Positions 1 through 9,327 of a stretch of 64,000 bases of DNA are shown piece by piece. The DNA is from Variovorax sp. JS1663 (GTDB lineage Bacteria > Pseudomonadota > Gammaproteobacteria > Burkholderiales > Burkholderiaceae_C). The notes under the pieces were generated by a model, which had not been told where the DNA came from, ran no database searches, and worked only from the letters and a program-made list of their open reading frames with translations. The translations under genes were made by a program, and so were the position numbers. The stretch's first letter is position 1; each line of letters starts with the position of its first letter. The DNA is taken from contig NZ_LYMK01000013.1 of the NCBI RefSeq assembly GCF_002157355.1, forward strand, positions 1 to 64,000. The letters are read 5' to 3'.

Positions 1-146
1 TCGCCTTTCTTTGGTTACTTTCTTTGGCGAAGCAAAGAAAGTGACTCGCCCGCCGGGGCGAATTCCCGGCTCCGGCGCCAACCAAACAGCAAGGCAAAAA
101 CAAGCGCCCAGTGCCCCCACCCCCACCCTCCCCCAGAGGGGGAGGG
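1..146. repeat. Intergenic palindromic repeat element with three hairpins
   Basis: This gene-free left edge is built of inverted repeats. ACTTTCTTTG (17-26) pairs with CAAAGAAAGT (33-42). TCGCCC (46-51) pairs with GGGCGA (56-61). CCCTCCCCC (126-134) pairs with GGGGGAGGG (138-146) across AGA. From memory, this kind of sequence recurs between genes in Variovorax, Acidovorax and relatives. I see one copy only, so dispersal is not shown here. It lies just downstream of the LeuC-like gene and could also end that operon's transcript. Confidence 0.6.
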
Positions 147-177
147 AGCAACACCTCCAAGGTGGACACGGGATGTC

Positions 178-1443
178 TCATGCGAGGACCTCCCGCGGAT
201 CCGTCACGCACCCACGCAGCGCCGAGGCCGCGACCGTGTACGGCGAACCCAGGTACACCTGCGCATCCGGCGAGCCCATGCGTCCCCTGAAGTTGCGCGC
301 GGTGGTGGAGATCACGGTCACGTCGCCCAGCGGGTCGCCATAGCCCGAGCAGGCGCCGCAGGCAGTGGCGAAGAGCTCCGCGCCGGCATCGAGCAGCACC
401 TGCAGCACGCCCTCCTCGCGCGCGCGCTCCTGGTCCAGCACGCTGGCCGGCGCCACCATCAGCCGCACGCCGGCCGCGACCTTGCGCCCGCGCAGCACCT
501 GCGCCGCCGCGCGCAGATCGTCCAGCTTGGCGCCGGTGCAGGCGCCGATGTAGGCCACGTCCACCGGCGTGCCCGCATCGCGGCTCACGCCGTGGGAATT
601 GGCCGGGCTGTGCGGCGCCGCGACCTGCGGCTCCAGCGTGGCCGCATCGAAGCGGTGCAGTTCGCAGGCCGCGCCCTCGTCGGTGAACCAGGACGCCGTG
701 TCCACTCCCGCCACGCCGGCCTCCACCAGGAAGGCAGCGGTGGTCGCATCCGGCGCGATCAGCCCCACCTGCGCGCCCAGCTCGGCGCTCATGTTCGACA
801 GCGTCATGCGCTCCTGCATCGACAGCGCCGTCACCGCCGGGCCGCAGAACTCCACGGCCTGGTAGCGCCCGCCGTTCATGCCGAAGCGGCCGATCATCGC
901 GAGCATCATGTCCTTGGCGGTGACGCCGGCCGGCAGCGCGCCGTCCCACCACATGCGGATCGTCTCGGGCACGCGCAGCCAGATCTGCCCCGTCACGACC
1001 ACGCCCAGCATCTCGGTGCTGCCCACGCCGAACATGTAGGCGCCGAAGGCCCCGCCGGTGGGCGAATGCGAATCGCCGCCCACGCACAGCATGCCGGGGC
1101 GGATGTGGCCGTGCTGCGGCACCACCACGTGGCAGATGCCCTGGCTGTCGTAGACATGGGGCAGCTGCTGCTCGCGCGCCCAGTCGCGCGCGATGCGCAC
1201 GATGCGGCGCGCGTCCTCGTCGCGCTCGGGCACGTAGTGGTCCATCACCAGCACCACGCGCGACTTGTCCCAGATCTGCGCGCCCAACTGCTCCAGCATG
1301 GGCTGCAGGCGGCGCGGACCGGAAGAGTCGTGGAACATCGCGAGGTCCACCGCACAGGTCACGATCTCGCCCACCGCGACCCGGTCGCGGCCGCAGGCGC
1401 GGGCGATCAGCTTCTGCGCCAGGGTCTGGGCGGAGGGCTTCAT
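178..1443 (-). CDS. Aconitase/3-isopropylmalate dehydratase large subunit family (LeuC-like)
   Basis: The 421-residue protein belongs to the short LeuC/homoaconitase class of 4Fe-4S hydro-lyases, which isomerise or dehydrate hydroxy-acids. The substrate loop GGDSHSPTGGAFG (about 122-134) and three cluster cysteines (C302 in GACTGAK, C362 and C365 in CGAC) are present. The start at 1443 overlaps the stop of the upstream Bug gene as ATGA, so longer upstream extensions are not needed. These enzymes need a small LeuD-type subunit, but none follows in the 177 bases to the window edge, which hold a repeat. Its position at the end of a transporter operon suggests catabolism of the imported hydroxy-acid rather than leucine synthesis. 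The substrate is unknown; a dimethylmalate- or citramalate-type acid is only a guess. Confidence 0.85.
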   Translation of the reverse strand: MKPSAQTLAQKLIARACGRDRVAVGEIVTCAVDLAMFHDSSGPRRLQPMLEQLGAQIWDKSRVVLVMDHYVPERDEDARRIVRIARDWAREQQLPHVYDSQGICHVVVPQHGHIRPGMLCVGGDSHSPTGGAFGAYMFGVGSTEMLGVVVTGQIWLRVPETIRMWWDGALPAGVTAKDMMLAMIGRFGMNGGRYQAVEFCGPAVTALSMQERMTLSNMSAELGAQVGLIAPDATTAAFLVEAGVAGVDTASWFTDEGAACELHRFDAATLEPQVAAPHSPANSHGVSRDAGTPVDVAYIGACTGAKLDDLRAAAQVLRGRKVAAGVRLMVAPASVLDQERAREEGVLQVLLDAGAELFATACGACSGYGDPLGDVTVISTTARNFRGRMGSPDAQVYLGSPYTVAASALRGCVTDPREVLA

Positions 1444-2399
1444 TCGGGCTTCGCTCCGGAGAACTTCACCACCTTGCCCCAGCGCACGATCTCGCTCTGC
1501 ACGAAGGCGGAGAACTGCTCGGGCGAATTGCCCACGGGGATTGCACCCTCGGTCTCCAGGCGCTTGCGCATCTCGGGCTGGCCGATGGCCTGGCGCGCCG
1601 CGTCGCTGACGCGCTTGGCGACATCCGGCGACAGGCCGCCCGGGCCGAACAGGCCGAACCACGCACTGGATTCATAGCCCGGCAGCGTCTCCGCGATGGC
1701 CGGCACTTCGGGCAGCGCGGGCAGGCGCTTCGCGGTGGTCACGCCCAGGGCCTTGAGCTTGCCGGCCTTCACGTGCGCCTGTACGTTGCCCACCGCGGCG
1801 AACATCAGCTGCACCTGGCCGGCCAGCACGTCCTGCACTGCGGGCGCGGTGCCGCGGTAGGGAATGTTCACGATGAAGGTGCCCGACTGCATCTTGAAGG
1901 CGTCGCCCGCCATGTGCAGCGAGGAGCCGATGCCGCCGATGGCGAAGTTGAGCTGCCCCGGCTTCGCCTTCGCCAGGGCGATGAGCTCGCGCACACTGTT
2001 GGCCGGCACCGAAGGATGCGCCACCAGCACCGAGGGCGAAGTGGCGACGCAGGTCAGCGCGCTGAAGTCCTTGACCGGGTCGAAGGGCAACTGCGGGTAG
2101 AGCGTGGCGTTGATCGCATGGCTGGTGAAGCTCATCAGCAGCGTGTTGCCGTCCGGCGCCGCCTTGGCCACCGCTTCGGCCGCGATGTTGCCGCCGGCGC
2201 CGGGGCGGTTCTCCACGATCACGGTGCGGCCCAGCACCGGCCCCATGCTGGCGGCCAGGGTGCGCGCCAGCGTGTCGGTGGAGCCGCCGGCCGGCGCGCC
2301 GACCAGGATGCGCACCGGCGCGCCGCCGACCTGGGCGCGCGCGGCGGCGGCCAGCGCGGCCGTGGCGGATGCGATGAGGATGTCTCGGCGTTTCATCAT
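1440..2399 (-). CDS. Bug/TctC-family periplasmic solute-binding receptor
   Basis: A 319-residue exported binding protein of the Bug (Bordetella uptake gene) family, used by tripartite tricarboxylate transporters or working alone with other permeases. A signal peptide covers about the first 23 residues (MKRRDILIASATAALAAAARAQ). The mature part starts with the family hallmarks PVRILVGAPAGGSTDTLAR and VIVENRPGAGG. Two adjacent ATG codons lie at the start and the first is used here. No TctA or TctB membrane gene is nearby, as is usual for Bug expansions in Burkholderiales. It lies between livF and the LeuC-like gene, overlapping the latter by four bases, so it probably belongs to the same carboxylate-uptake operon. 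Confidence 0.9.
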   Translation of the reverse strand: MMKRRDILIASATAALAAAARAQVGGAPVRILVGAPAGGSTDTLARTLAASMGPVLGRTVIVENRPGAGGNIAAEAVAKAAPDGNTLLMSFTSHAINATLYPQLPFDPVKDFSALTCVATSPSVLVAHPSVPANSVRELIALAKAKPGQLNFAIGGIGSSLHMAGDAFKMQSGTFIVNIPYRGTAPAVQDVLAGQVQLMFAAVGNVQAHVKAGKLKALGVTTAKRLPALPEVPAIAETLPGYESSAWFGLFGPGGLSPDVAKRVSDAARQAIGQPEMRKRLETEGAIPVGNSPEQFSAFVQSEIVRWGKVVKFSGAKPE

Positions 2400-2432
2400 G
2401 TGTTGCCTCCTTGATGTCTGGGGAAAAGGGGC

Positions 2433-3143
2433 TCACAGGCCCAGGTAGGCGCGCCGCAGCTCGTCGCTCGCGAGCAGGGCCTGCGGCTCGCCGGAGAAGC
2501 GCACGCTGCCGTTCTCCAGCACGTAGGCGCGGTCTGCGATCTCCAGCGACTGGCCCACGTTCTGCTCGACCAGCAGCACCGCGAGGCCGTCCTCGCGCAG
2601 TTGCCGGATGAGGGAGAACATCTCTTCGACCAGCAGCGGCGACAGGCCCAGCGAGGGCTCGTCCAGGATCAGCAGCACCGGCTCGGCCATCAGGCCGCGG
2701 CCGATCGCGAGCATCTGCTGCTCGCCGCCGCTCATGGTCCCGGCATGCTGGTCGCGGCGCTCCTTCAGGCGCGGGAAGATCGCGAACACGCGCTCCAGGT
2801 TGAGCGCGCGCCGCTCGCGCGCACGGGTGAAGGAGCCGAGCTCCAGGTTCTCCAGCACGCTCAGGTTGGGAAAGACCTTGCGGCCCTCGGGCACCTGGAT
2901 CAGGCCGGCCTTCACCACTTCGCGGTAGTGCGCGCCGCTGAGGTCCTGGCCGTCAAAGCGCACCGTGCCGCTCCAAGCGGGGCACAGGCCGCAGACCATC
3001 TTGTTGAGCGTGGACTTGCCGGCGCCGTTGCTGCCGAGCAGCGCCACCATCTCGCCGGCGCCGACCTGCAGGTCCACGCCGCGCAGCACCTCGGTGCGGC
3101 CATACCCGCCACGCAGCCCCTGGATGTCGAGCAACACCGTCAT
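2433..3143 (-). CDS. livF: Branched-chain amino acid-type ABC transporter ATPase LivF
   Basis: A 236-residue ABC ATPase of the LivF class, one of the two cytoplasmic motors of a HAAT-family importer. Walker A GSNGAGKST is near residue 36, the signature is MSGGEQQMLAIGRGL, Walker B is LLILDEPSLGL, and the switch histidine is replaced by glutamine in VEQNV as is normal for LivF. The start at 3143 gives MTVLLDIQGL. In-frame sequence upstream is unlike any ABC protein. It is separated from livG by 56 bases and followed 33 bases later by the Bug receptor gene. Confidence 0.93.
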   Translation of the reverse strand: MTVLLDIQGLRGGYGRTEVLRGVDLQVGAGEMVALLGSNGAGKSTLNKMVCGLCPAWSGTVRFDGQDLSGAHYREVVKAGLIQVPEGRKVFPNLSVLENLELGSFTRARERRALNLERVFAIFPRLKERRDQHAGTMSGGEQQMLAIGRGLMAEPVLLILDEPSLGLSPLLVEEMFSLIRQLREDGLAVLLVEQNVGQSLEIADRAYVLENGSVRFSGEPQALLASDELRRAYLGL

Positions 3144-3199
3144 TGAAACACCTTCGCCTTCGGCTGCGGTGCGCGTCCCTTCGGGCGGCCGGGCGGAAC

Positions 3200-3947
<748 letters not shown>

Positions 3948-3955
<8 letters not shown>

Positions 3956-4925
3956 GGCGGCCTCCCTTGCCGGCCCACAGCTGGCGCACCGAGAGCCCCA
4001 GCCCCGCGATGCCGCGCGGCAGAAAGATCACGATCAGCACCAGCACCACGCCGTAGATCACCATGTTGATGCCCGGCAGCTCGCCGAACAGGTTGCGCGT
4101 GAGGTCGGCCAGCACGTGCAGCACCACCGCGCCCAGCACCGGCCCCCACAGCGTGCCCATGCCGCCCACGATGGCCGCCACCAGCGCCTCCACCGAGGTC
4201 GCCGGCCCGTAGGCGATGCCCGGGTCGATGTACTGGAACACCTGCACGTAGAAGGCGCCGGCCGCGCCCATGAAGGCACCCGACAGGCCGATCGCGCCGA
4301 GCTTCACGCGGAAGGGGTTCACCCCGACCGCACGCGCCGCGTCCTCGTTGTCGCGCACCGCCTGCAGCCAGGCGCCGAAGCGGCCGTGGCGCAGCCACCA
4401 GGTCACCAGCAGGGCCGCCAGCACGAAGCCCAGCATCACCCACAGGTAGCCGGCGCGCGAGCCGAACTGGAAGTTCGACGCCGCCTCGCGCAGCGGCACC
4501 ATCAGCCCCACCCCGCCGCCGGTGAAGGGCACCGACAGCGCGAGGATGCGGAACACCTCCGCGAAGGCCAGCGTGACCAGCGCGAAGTAGGAGCCCTTGA
4601 GCCCGTAGCGGAAGCTCAGCGCGCCGACGAAGAGGCCCACCACCGCCGCGCCCAGGATGGCCAGCGGCAGCGCCACCCAGGCGTTGAGGCCGCCCTGCAG
4701 CTGCGCGACGGCCTGCACGTAGGCCCCCGTTCCGAAGAACAGCGCATGCCCGAATGAGAACTGCCCGCCGAAGCCGCCGAGGATGTTCCAGGCCTGGGCG
4801 ATCAGCGTGGCGTAGAGCGCCATCATCACGAAATTGAGCGCGCTGCCGGAGCGGGTGACGAAGGGCACGCAGGCCACCGCGACGGTGAACAGCGCAATGA
4901 GCGCCAACTGGCGTCCGCCGTTCAT
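3948..4925 (-). CDS. livM: Branched-chain amino acid-type ABC transporter permease LivM
   Basis: A 325-residue inner-membrane permease with about nine hydrophobic segments. The LivM fingerprint LGGFGGQFSFGHALFFG lies near residues 48-65, and the conserved cytoplasmic loop AVRDNEDAARAVGVN occurs later. The ATG at 4925 overlaps the livH stop as ATGA. It pairs with LivH to form the translocation pore of the importer encoded by the surrounding genes. Confidence 0.93.
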
Positions 4926-5794
4926 GCGCGTGCTCCGAACAGCCCCTGCGGCCGGAACAGCACAACGCCGATGAAGATCGCGAAGATGCCGATCTGCCCG
5001 AGCGATTCGCCGAGATAGAGGCCGCCCAGCGACTCCACCACCCCCACGAGGAAGCCGCCGACCAGCGCGCCGACGAAGCTGCCCATGCCGCCCAGCACCA
5101 CGATGGTGAAGGCCACCAGCACGAAGCCGCTGCCCACCTGCGGGTTGACGTAGTAGGCCGGCAGCAGGAAGCAGGCCGCCGCGCCCAGGCAGGCCAGGCC
5201 GATGCCGAAGCTCATGGCGTAGACGTGGTCGACGTCGATGCCCATGAGCTTCGCGCCCTCCTTCTCCCTGGCCACCGCGCGGATGGCGCGGCCGAGGTCG
5301 GTGCGGCCCATGATCCAGAAGAGGACCGCCGACACCACCAGCGCGCCGCCGAAGGCCACCAGCTTGGGCACCGCGATCATCGCGGGGCCGATGGCCACCG
5401 TGGCGAGCGAGTAGGCGGTGTCGATGCTGCGCGTGTCGGACTTGAAGAAGATCAGCGCCAGGTTCTCCATCACGATCGCGATGCCGAGCGTGGCCAGCAG
5501 GATGTTCTCGTCCTTGCCGTGGCCGGCGCGGTTGATCACGATCCGCTGCAGCGCATAGCCGAGCGCGAACATGCCGGGCACGACGATGGGCAGGGCCAGG
5601 TACGGGTCGATGCCCAGCCGCTCCTTGAGGAAGTACACCGCGTACAGCGCCAGCATCAGGCAGGCGCCGTGCGCGAAGTTGATGATGTGCAGGACGCCGT
5701 AGATCAGCGTGAGGCCGAGGGCGATCAGCGCGTAGACCGCGCCGGTCGTCAGCCCGTTCAGCACGGACGGGAAAAGGATGCCGAGATCGAGCAT
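4922..5794 (-). CDS. livH: Branched-chain amino acid-type ABC transporter permease LivH
   Basis: A 290-residue inner-membrane permease. The N-terminal motif GLTTGAVYALIALGLTLIYGV and INFAHGACLML are diagnostic of LivH. The EAA-like loop AVAREKEGAKLMGIDVD contacts the ATPases. The protein ends in FRPQGLFG, typical of the family. It lies 21 bases after the receptor gene and overlaps livM by four bases. Confidence 0.93.
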   Translation of the reverse strand: MLDLGILFPSVLNGLTTGAVYALIALGLTLIYGVLHIINFAHGACLMLALYAVYFLKERLGIDPYLALPIVVPGMFALGYALQRIVINRAGHGKDENILLATLGIAIVMENLALIFFKSDTRSIDTAYSLATVAIGPAMIAVPKLVAFGGALVVSAVLFWIMGRTDLGRAIRAVAREKEGAKLMGIDVDHVYAMSFGIGLACLGAAACFLLPAYYVNPQVGSGFVLVAFTIVVLGGMGSFVGALVGGFLVGVVESLGGLYLGESLGQIGIFAIFIGVVLFRPQGLFGARA

Positions 5795-5815
5795 GCTGCC
5801 GGGCGCGCGCGGTGC

Positions 5816-7021
5816 TCAGGCGGCTCTGAGCGGGAACACCGGCTCCACCTCGCGGTAGTCCCGCGGAATGATCACCTTGATGTCGTTCTTCACCACCTGC
5901 GTCATCAGCGGCTGCGCGCCCTCGTTCTGCCCGTTGACGAACTTCGTGGGGCCGTACGGCATGATGTGATTCGAGAAGGTGCTTTTCTCCAGCGCATCGA
6001 TGATGGCGGCCCGGTCCGCCGACTTCGCGCGCTCCAGCGCATCGGCCAGCAGCCACATCGCGGTGTAGGTCATGAACACCTCGTAGCTGAAGAACTGCCC
6101 CTTGGCCTCCACCCGCTTCTTCAGCTCGTGCGAGCGCTTGTCCTTCGGGTTGAACCAGTGGTTGCAGTCGATGATGCCGTTGGCCGCGTCCGGGAACTCC
6201 TTGACGAACTTGTAGCTCGAGGCCGCGCCGCCCAGCACCGAGAAGATCGCCTTCGGCGCCACCTTCTGCTGCTGCATGGTGCGCACCAGCAGCGCGTACT
6301 CGTTGTAGTAGTTGGCGGGGATCACGATGTCGGGGTTGATCGACTTCATGCGCAGCACGATGTTGTTGAAGTCGCGCGTCGGGTTGGCGTGCTTCACCAC
6401 TTCCTTGACCTCGAAACCGTAGCCCGGCAGCTCGCGCGACAGCAGCTGCGCGGTGCCCGCGCCGAACAGCGACTCCTCGTGGATGATCATCACCGTCTTC
6501 GCCGGGCTTCCCGCGGCCTTGTTCAGCACCAGCAGGTTGGCCATCGACAGCTCGGTCGATTTCTTGTAGCCCGGCCCGAAGCGGAAGGTGTTCTTCAGCC
6601 CGCGCTCCACGATCTGGTCCGCCACGCCGACGTCCACCACGTGCGGCAGGTTGTACTTGGCCGCCGCCTGCGTGGTCGCCAGGCAGATGGCCGAGGCGTA
6701 GGCGCCGACGATCGCGCTCACCCCTGCCTCGTTCATCTTCTCCACTTCCGCCGTGCCGGCCTGCGGCTGCGACTGGGCATCGCCCAGCAGCGCCTCGATC
6801 TGCGCGCCGCCCAGCGCCTTGATGCCGCCGGCCTTGTTGATGTCCTCGATGGCCATCTGCGCGCCCAGCCGGCACTGCTGCCCCGAGTAGGCCAGCGCCC
6901 CGGTCACCGGGTGCAGCACGCCGACCTTCACGGTCTTGGGCTGCGCCCCGGCCACGAGCGGCAAGGCGACGGCGGAGGCCATCGCGGCGGACTGCGAGAT
7001 GAAGCGGCGGCGAGTGCTCAT
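5816..7021 (-). CDS. Periplasmic substrate-binding protein of the Liv-type ABC importer
   Basis: A 401-residue type I periplasmic binding protein (Peripla_BP_6). The N-terminus has a twin-arginine-like export signal (MSTRRRFISQSAAM followed by a hydrophobic stretch ending near AGAQ), which suggests Tat export of a folded receptor. The mature start VKVGVLHPVTGALAYSGQQCRLGAQMAIEDIN is typical of amide or branched-chain amino acid receptors. A ribosome site AAGGAAAG precedes the ATG. It lies first among the transport genes, 18 bases after the regulator, so it presumably sets the operon's specificity. The ligand cannot be read from sequence. Confidence 0.9.
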   Translation of the reverse strand: MSTRRRFISQSAAMASAVALPLVAGAQPKTVKVGVLHPVTGALAYSGQQCRLGAQMAIEDINKAGGIKALGGAQIEALLGDAQSQPQAGTAEVEKMNEAGVSAIVGAYASAICLATTQAAAKYNLPHVVDVGVADQIVERGLKNTFRFGPGYKKSTELSMANLLVLNKAAGSPAKTVMIIHEESLFGAGTAQLLSRELPGYGFEVKEVVKHANPTRDFNNIVLRMKSINPDIVIPANYYNEYALLVRTMQQQKVAPKAIFSVLGGAASSYKFVKEFPDAANGIIDCNHWFNPKDKRSHELKKRVEAKGQFFSYEVFMTYTAMWLLADALERAKSADRAAIIDALEKSTFSNHIMPYGPTKFVNGQNEGAQPLMTQVVKNDIKVIIPRDYREVEPVFPLRAA

Positions 7022-7039
7022 GGGGCTTTCCTTCTTCGG

Positions 7040-7840
7040 TTAGTTGAATGGCGCGGAGACGTCCTTGCTGACCCAGACCTTGGCGTCGATGCTGCCCACG
7101 CGGGACAGCTGCATCTCGTAGGCGTAGCGGTCGGGCCGGTAGAAGCCGTGCAGCCACTGCACCGGCCGCTCGTCCTGGTCGTAGACCAGGCGCCGTACCG
7201 CCAGCAGCGCGGAGCCGACCGAGACCTCCAGGTGCTCGGCCAGCACGTTGTCCGCCAGGCGCGCGGAGATGGTCTGGTGCGCGCGGCCGACCTTCACGCC
7301 GGCCTCTTCCAGCAGCACGAGGATCGGCTTCTTCGCCAGCTCGCGCCGCCCGAAGGCCCGGCCCACGTCGCCCGGCACGTAGGTCGTGATGTGCGACAGC
7401 GGCCCCTCGCGGGTGGAGCGCACCCGCACCGCCTTCTGCACCGGGTCGCCCAGCTGCAGGTGCAGCGCCTCCGCCACCTGGGTGGAGGCCGACACGGTGG
7501 CCACGTCGATCACCCTCACCGAGGTGCGCAGGCCCATGGTGACCAGGTTCTCCAGCAGCCCGTGCAGGTTGGCACGCGTCGTGCTGTCACCGGCACGCGG
7601 CTCGTTCGCCGCGACCGGCTGCACCGGGCGCGTGCGCCGGCCCGGGTTGCGCGAGATCAGTCCCTCGGAGGACAGCCGCTCCAGCGCGCGCCGCACCGTG
7701 ACGCGCGCCACGCCGAACTGCTCCATCAGCGCCAGCTCGCCGGGCACGCCGTCGGCGAAGCGCCCCTCGTCGAGCTGCTCGCGCAGGACCAGGTAGATCT
7801 GGTGGTACTTGGGCAGGGGCATCTGCGACATGGAACGCAT
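7040..7840 (-). CDS. GntR-family (HutC subfamily) transcriptional regulator
   Basis: A 266-residue regulator with an N-terminal winged helix-turn-helix (YHQIYLVLREQLDEG; LALMEQFGVARVTVRRALERLSSEGL) and a C-terminal UTRA ligand-binding domain of the HutC type, where LVYDQDERPVQWLHGFYRPDRY is the typical end. The ATG at 7840 is preceded by GGAAG at nine bases. ATGs at 7831 and 7822 are alternatives. It heads the transport operon and probably senses the substrate or a breakdown product. It probably binds its own upstream region, where a short inverted repeat is visible. Confidence 0.88.
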   Translation of the reverse strand: MRSMSQMPLPKYHQIYLVLREQLDEGRFADGVPGELALMEQFGVARVTVRRALERLSSEGLISRNPGRRTRPVQPVAANEPRAGDSTTRANLHGLLENLVTMGLRTSVRVIDVATVSASTQVAEALHLQLGDPVQKAVRVRSTREGPLSHITTYVPGDVGRAFGRRELAKKPILVLLEEAGVKVGRAHQTISARLADNVLAEHLEVSVGSALLAVRRLVYDQDERPVQWLHGFYRPDRYAYEMQLSRVGSIDAKVWVSKDVSAPFN

Positions 7841-7854
7841 CGTTGAGCACTTCC

Positions 7855-7876
7855 AATGTGCTGTCAATGGGACATT
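7855..7876. promoter_or_regulatory. Candidate operator of the HutC-type regulator
   Basis: AATGT (7855-7859) and ACATT (7872-7876) form a five-base inverted repeat with twelve bases between, 15 bases before the regulator's start. The position suits autoregulation, but the arms are short and could arise by chance. Confidence 0.25.
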
Positions 7877-7965
7877 TGAAGTCGCTGCAGCCGAAGCGGC
7901 CTGCGGTGCCGCTCACCCGCGATTCGAAGCGGCGCAGAAGAGGGGGGCGAGGCCGAGGCTTCGCT

Positions 7966-8229
7966 TCAGCCGTCCGCCTGGCACGAGGCATGCACGCTGG
8001 GCCACCCGTATTCGCGGCCCGTGAGGGCGCGCGCGAGAAGGTAGTTGTTCAGCGCCCGTGCGCTCAGCCTGTCCATCTGCACCTCGCCGTCGGCATCGCA
8101 GGGAAAGGACAGGGCGCGCCCGGTGCCGCGGAGGGAGGGAAAGCGCAGCTCGAAGGCGGGCTGCGCATCGGACGAGTCGGGGGTGGCGTGCATGGCGTTG
8201 GGTCCGGCAAGCATGAGCGTGCGCTTCAC
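7966..8229 (-). CDS. Small conserved protein of unknown function
   Basis: An 87-residue protein I recognise only as a recurrent small Burkholderiales hypothetical. Its core is FELRFPSLRGTGRALSFPCD, followed by a helical stretch with NNYLLARALTGREY. No signal peptide, membrane segment or metal site is visible. The GTG at 8229 overlaps the stop of the receiver gene as GTGA, suggesting coupling. ATGs at 8214 and 8193 are alternative starts. Its place behind a receiver protein hints at a role in the same signalling module, but this is inference. Confidence 0.6.
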   Translation of the reverse strand: MKRTLMLAGPNAMHATPDSSDAQPAFELRFPSLRGTGRALSFPCDADGEVQMDRLSARALNNYLLARALTGREYGWPSVHASCQADG

Positions 8230-8606
8230 GCAGGCTCGTGTCCGCGCATGGCGGCGTCGATGCAGGCGAGGAGGTCCTCCGGGCGGAAGGGCTTGGTGAG
8301 AAAGCAGATCACGCCCGACTCGAGGGCGCGCAGGAGCACCTGTTCGTCGTAGTAGGCGGTGACGAGGACCGTTGGAATCGGGGTGCCGGCGGACGCCAGC
8401 CGGCCATGCAGCTCGAGACCGGTCATCCCCGGCATGCGCATGTCGGCGATGAGGCATCGGATGGCCCACGTGCCCTTCGACTGCAGGAAGCTCTCGGCCG
8501 AGTCGAAGGTGGCGGCGGACAGGCCGGCGGAGTCGAGCAGGTCCTTCGCGGTGTCGCGCACCGATTCATCGTCGTCCACGATCGCGATGGTGGGATGGAG
8601 AGGCAC
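8226..8606 (-). CDS. Single-domain response regulator (receiver only)
   Basis: A 126-residue CheY-like protein without an output domain. It shows the acidic pocket IVDDDES, the phospho-acceptor aspartate in IADMRMPGMTG, and the lysine in FLTKPFRPEDL. It begins at a GTG (8606) because AGGAAATCCAG just before it is a good ribosome site. An upstream in-frame TTG lacks one. It lies after the FixJ-type regulator and kinase genes on the same strand and probably competes for, or relays, phosphate from that kinase. It resembles the receiver protein at 53265-53651. Confidence 0.85.
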   Translation of the reverse strand: MPLHPTIAIVDDDESVRDTAKDLLDSAGLSAATFDSAESFLQSKGTWAIRCLIADMRMPGMTGLELHGRLASAGTPIPTVLVTAYYDEQVLLRALESGVICFLTKPFRPEDLLACIDAAMRGHEPA

Positions 8607-8652
8607 CTGGATTTCCTGGGGTCTTGGGCGTTGGCGCAAGACTAGGCCAGTC

Positions 8653-8686
8653 GCGCGCGCACGACCATTGGACGTGCGTCGCGCGC
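8653..8686 (-). terminator. GC-rich interrupted stem after the kinase-regulator pair
   Basis: GCGCGC-GCACG pairs with CGTGC-(GTC)-GCGCGC around a nine-base loop. No T-run follows, so an intrinsic terminator is only possible, not shown. It lies in the 94-base gap between the FixJ-type gene and the receiver-only gene. Confidence 0.3.
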
Positions 8687-8700
8687 ACTACGACTTTGGT

Positions 8701-9327
8701 TTAGGGCTTCGGGCTGGAGAGGCCCAGCGTGTCCGCGATGCGAACGAGCTGCGCCAGGGATGTCGTCTGCATCTTGCGCATGATCTGCCCGCGGTGGACC
8801 TTGACGGTGGCCTCGCTGATGCCCAGATCGGCTGCGATCTGCTTGTTCACGCGCCCGGCACTCACCAACCCCATGACTTCGCGCTCGCGCTGGGTGAGCG
8901 CGGCGAAGCGCTGCCGCAACTCGGTGACGAGCGCCGTCTCGCGGCGCTGCGCGCGGTGCCGCTCGATCGCGGCATCGATCGCATCGAGAAGCTCCTGGTC
9001 GCGAAAGGGCTTGCTCAGGAACTCGACGGCCCCGGCCTTCATGGCGCGCACCGTCATCGGAATGTCGCCGTGTCCGGTGATGAAAATCACCGGCAGATCG
9101 ACACCCGCGCGCGGGAGCTCTTCCTGGAAGCTCAATCCGCTGGCGCCGGGCAGCCGCACGTCGAGCACCAGGCATCCGGGCGCGTCGGGGCGCTGCGCCC
9201 GCATGAAGTCCTGCGTCGAGGCGAAAACCCGCACGTCCATGCCGACGGAGGCGAGGAGATCCTGGAGCGCCTCGCGCATGGCCAGGTCGTCGTCGACCAC
9301 GAAGACGACGGGGCGCTCGGTGGCCAT
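8701..9327 (-). CDS. FixJ/TodT-type response regulator, LuxR output
   Basis: A 208-residue DNA-binding response regulator. The receiver domain (about 1-120) has VVDDDLAM, the aspartate in VLDVRLPGASG, the family box [27 protein letters not shown], and a short linker. The LuxR-type helix-turn-helix (LTQREREVMGLV; NKQIAADLGISEATVKVHRGQIMRKM) occupies the last 70 residues. Its ATG overlaps the kinase stop as ATGA, so it is almost certainly the cognate partner of the kinase encoded at 9327-12191. Target genes are not evident. It is closely similar to the regulator at 53902-54531. Confidence 0.92.
   Translation of the reverse strand: MATERPVVFVVDDDLAMREALQDLLASVGMDVRVFASTQDFMRAQRPDAPGCLVLDVRLPGASGLSFQEELPRAGVDLPVIFITGHGDIPMTVRAMKAGAVEFLSKPFRDQELLDAIDAAIERHRAQRRETALVTELRQRFAALTQREREVMGLVSAGRVNKQIAADLGISEATVKVHRGQIMRKMQTTSLAQLVRIADTLGLSSPKP

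Noticed and set aside
5225-7846. An 873-codon plus-strand open frame opposite livH, the receptor and the regulator genes
   Set aside because: Histidine- and arginine-rich shadow with no domain; the minus-strand genes are certain.
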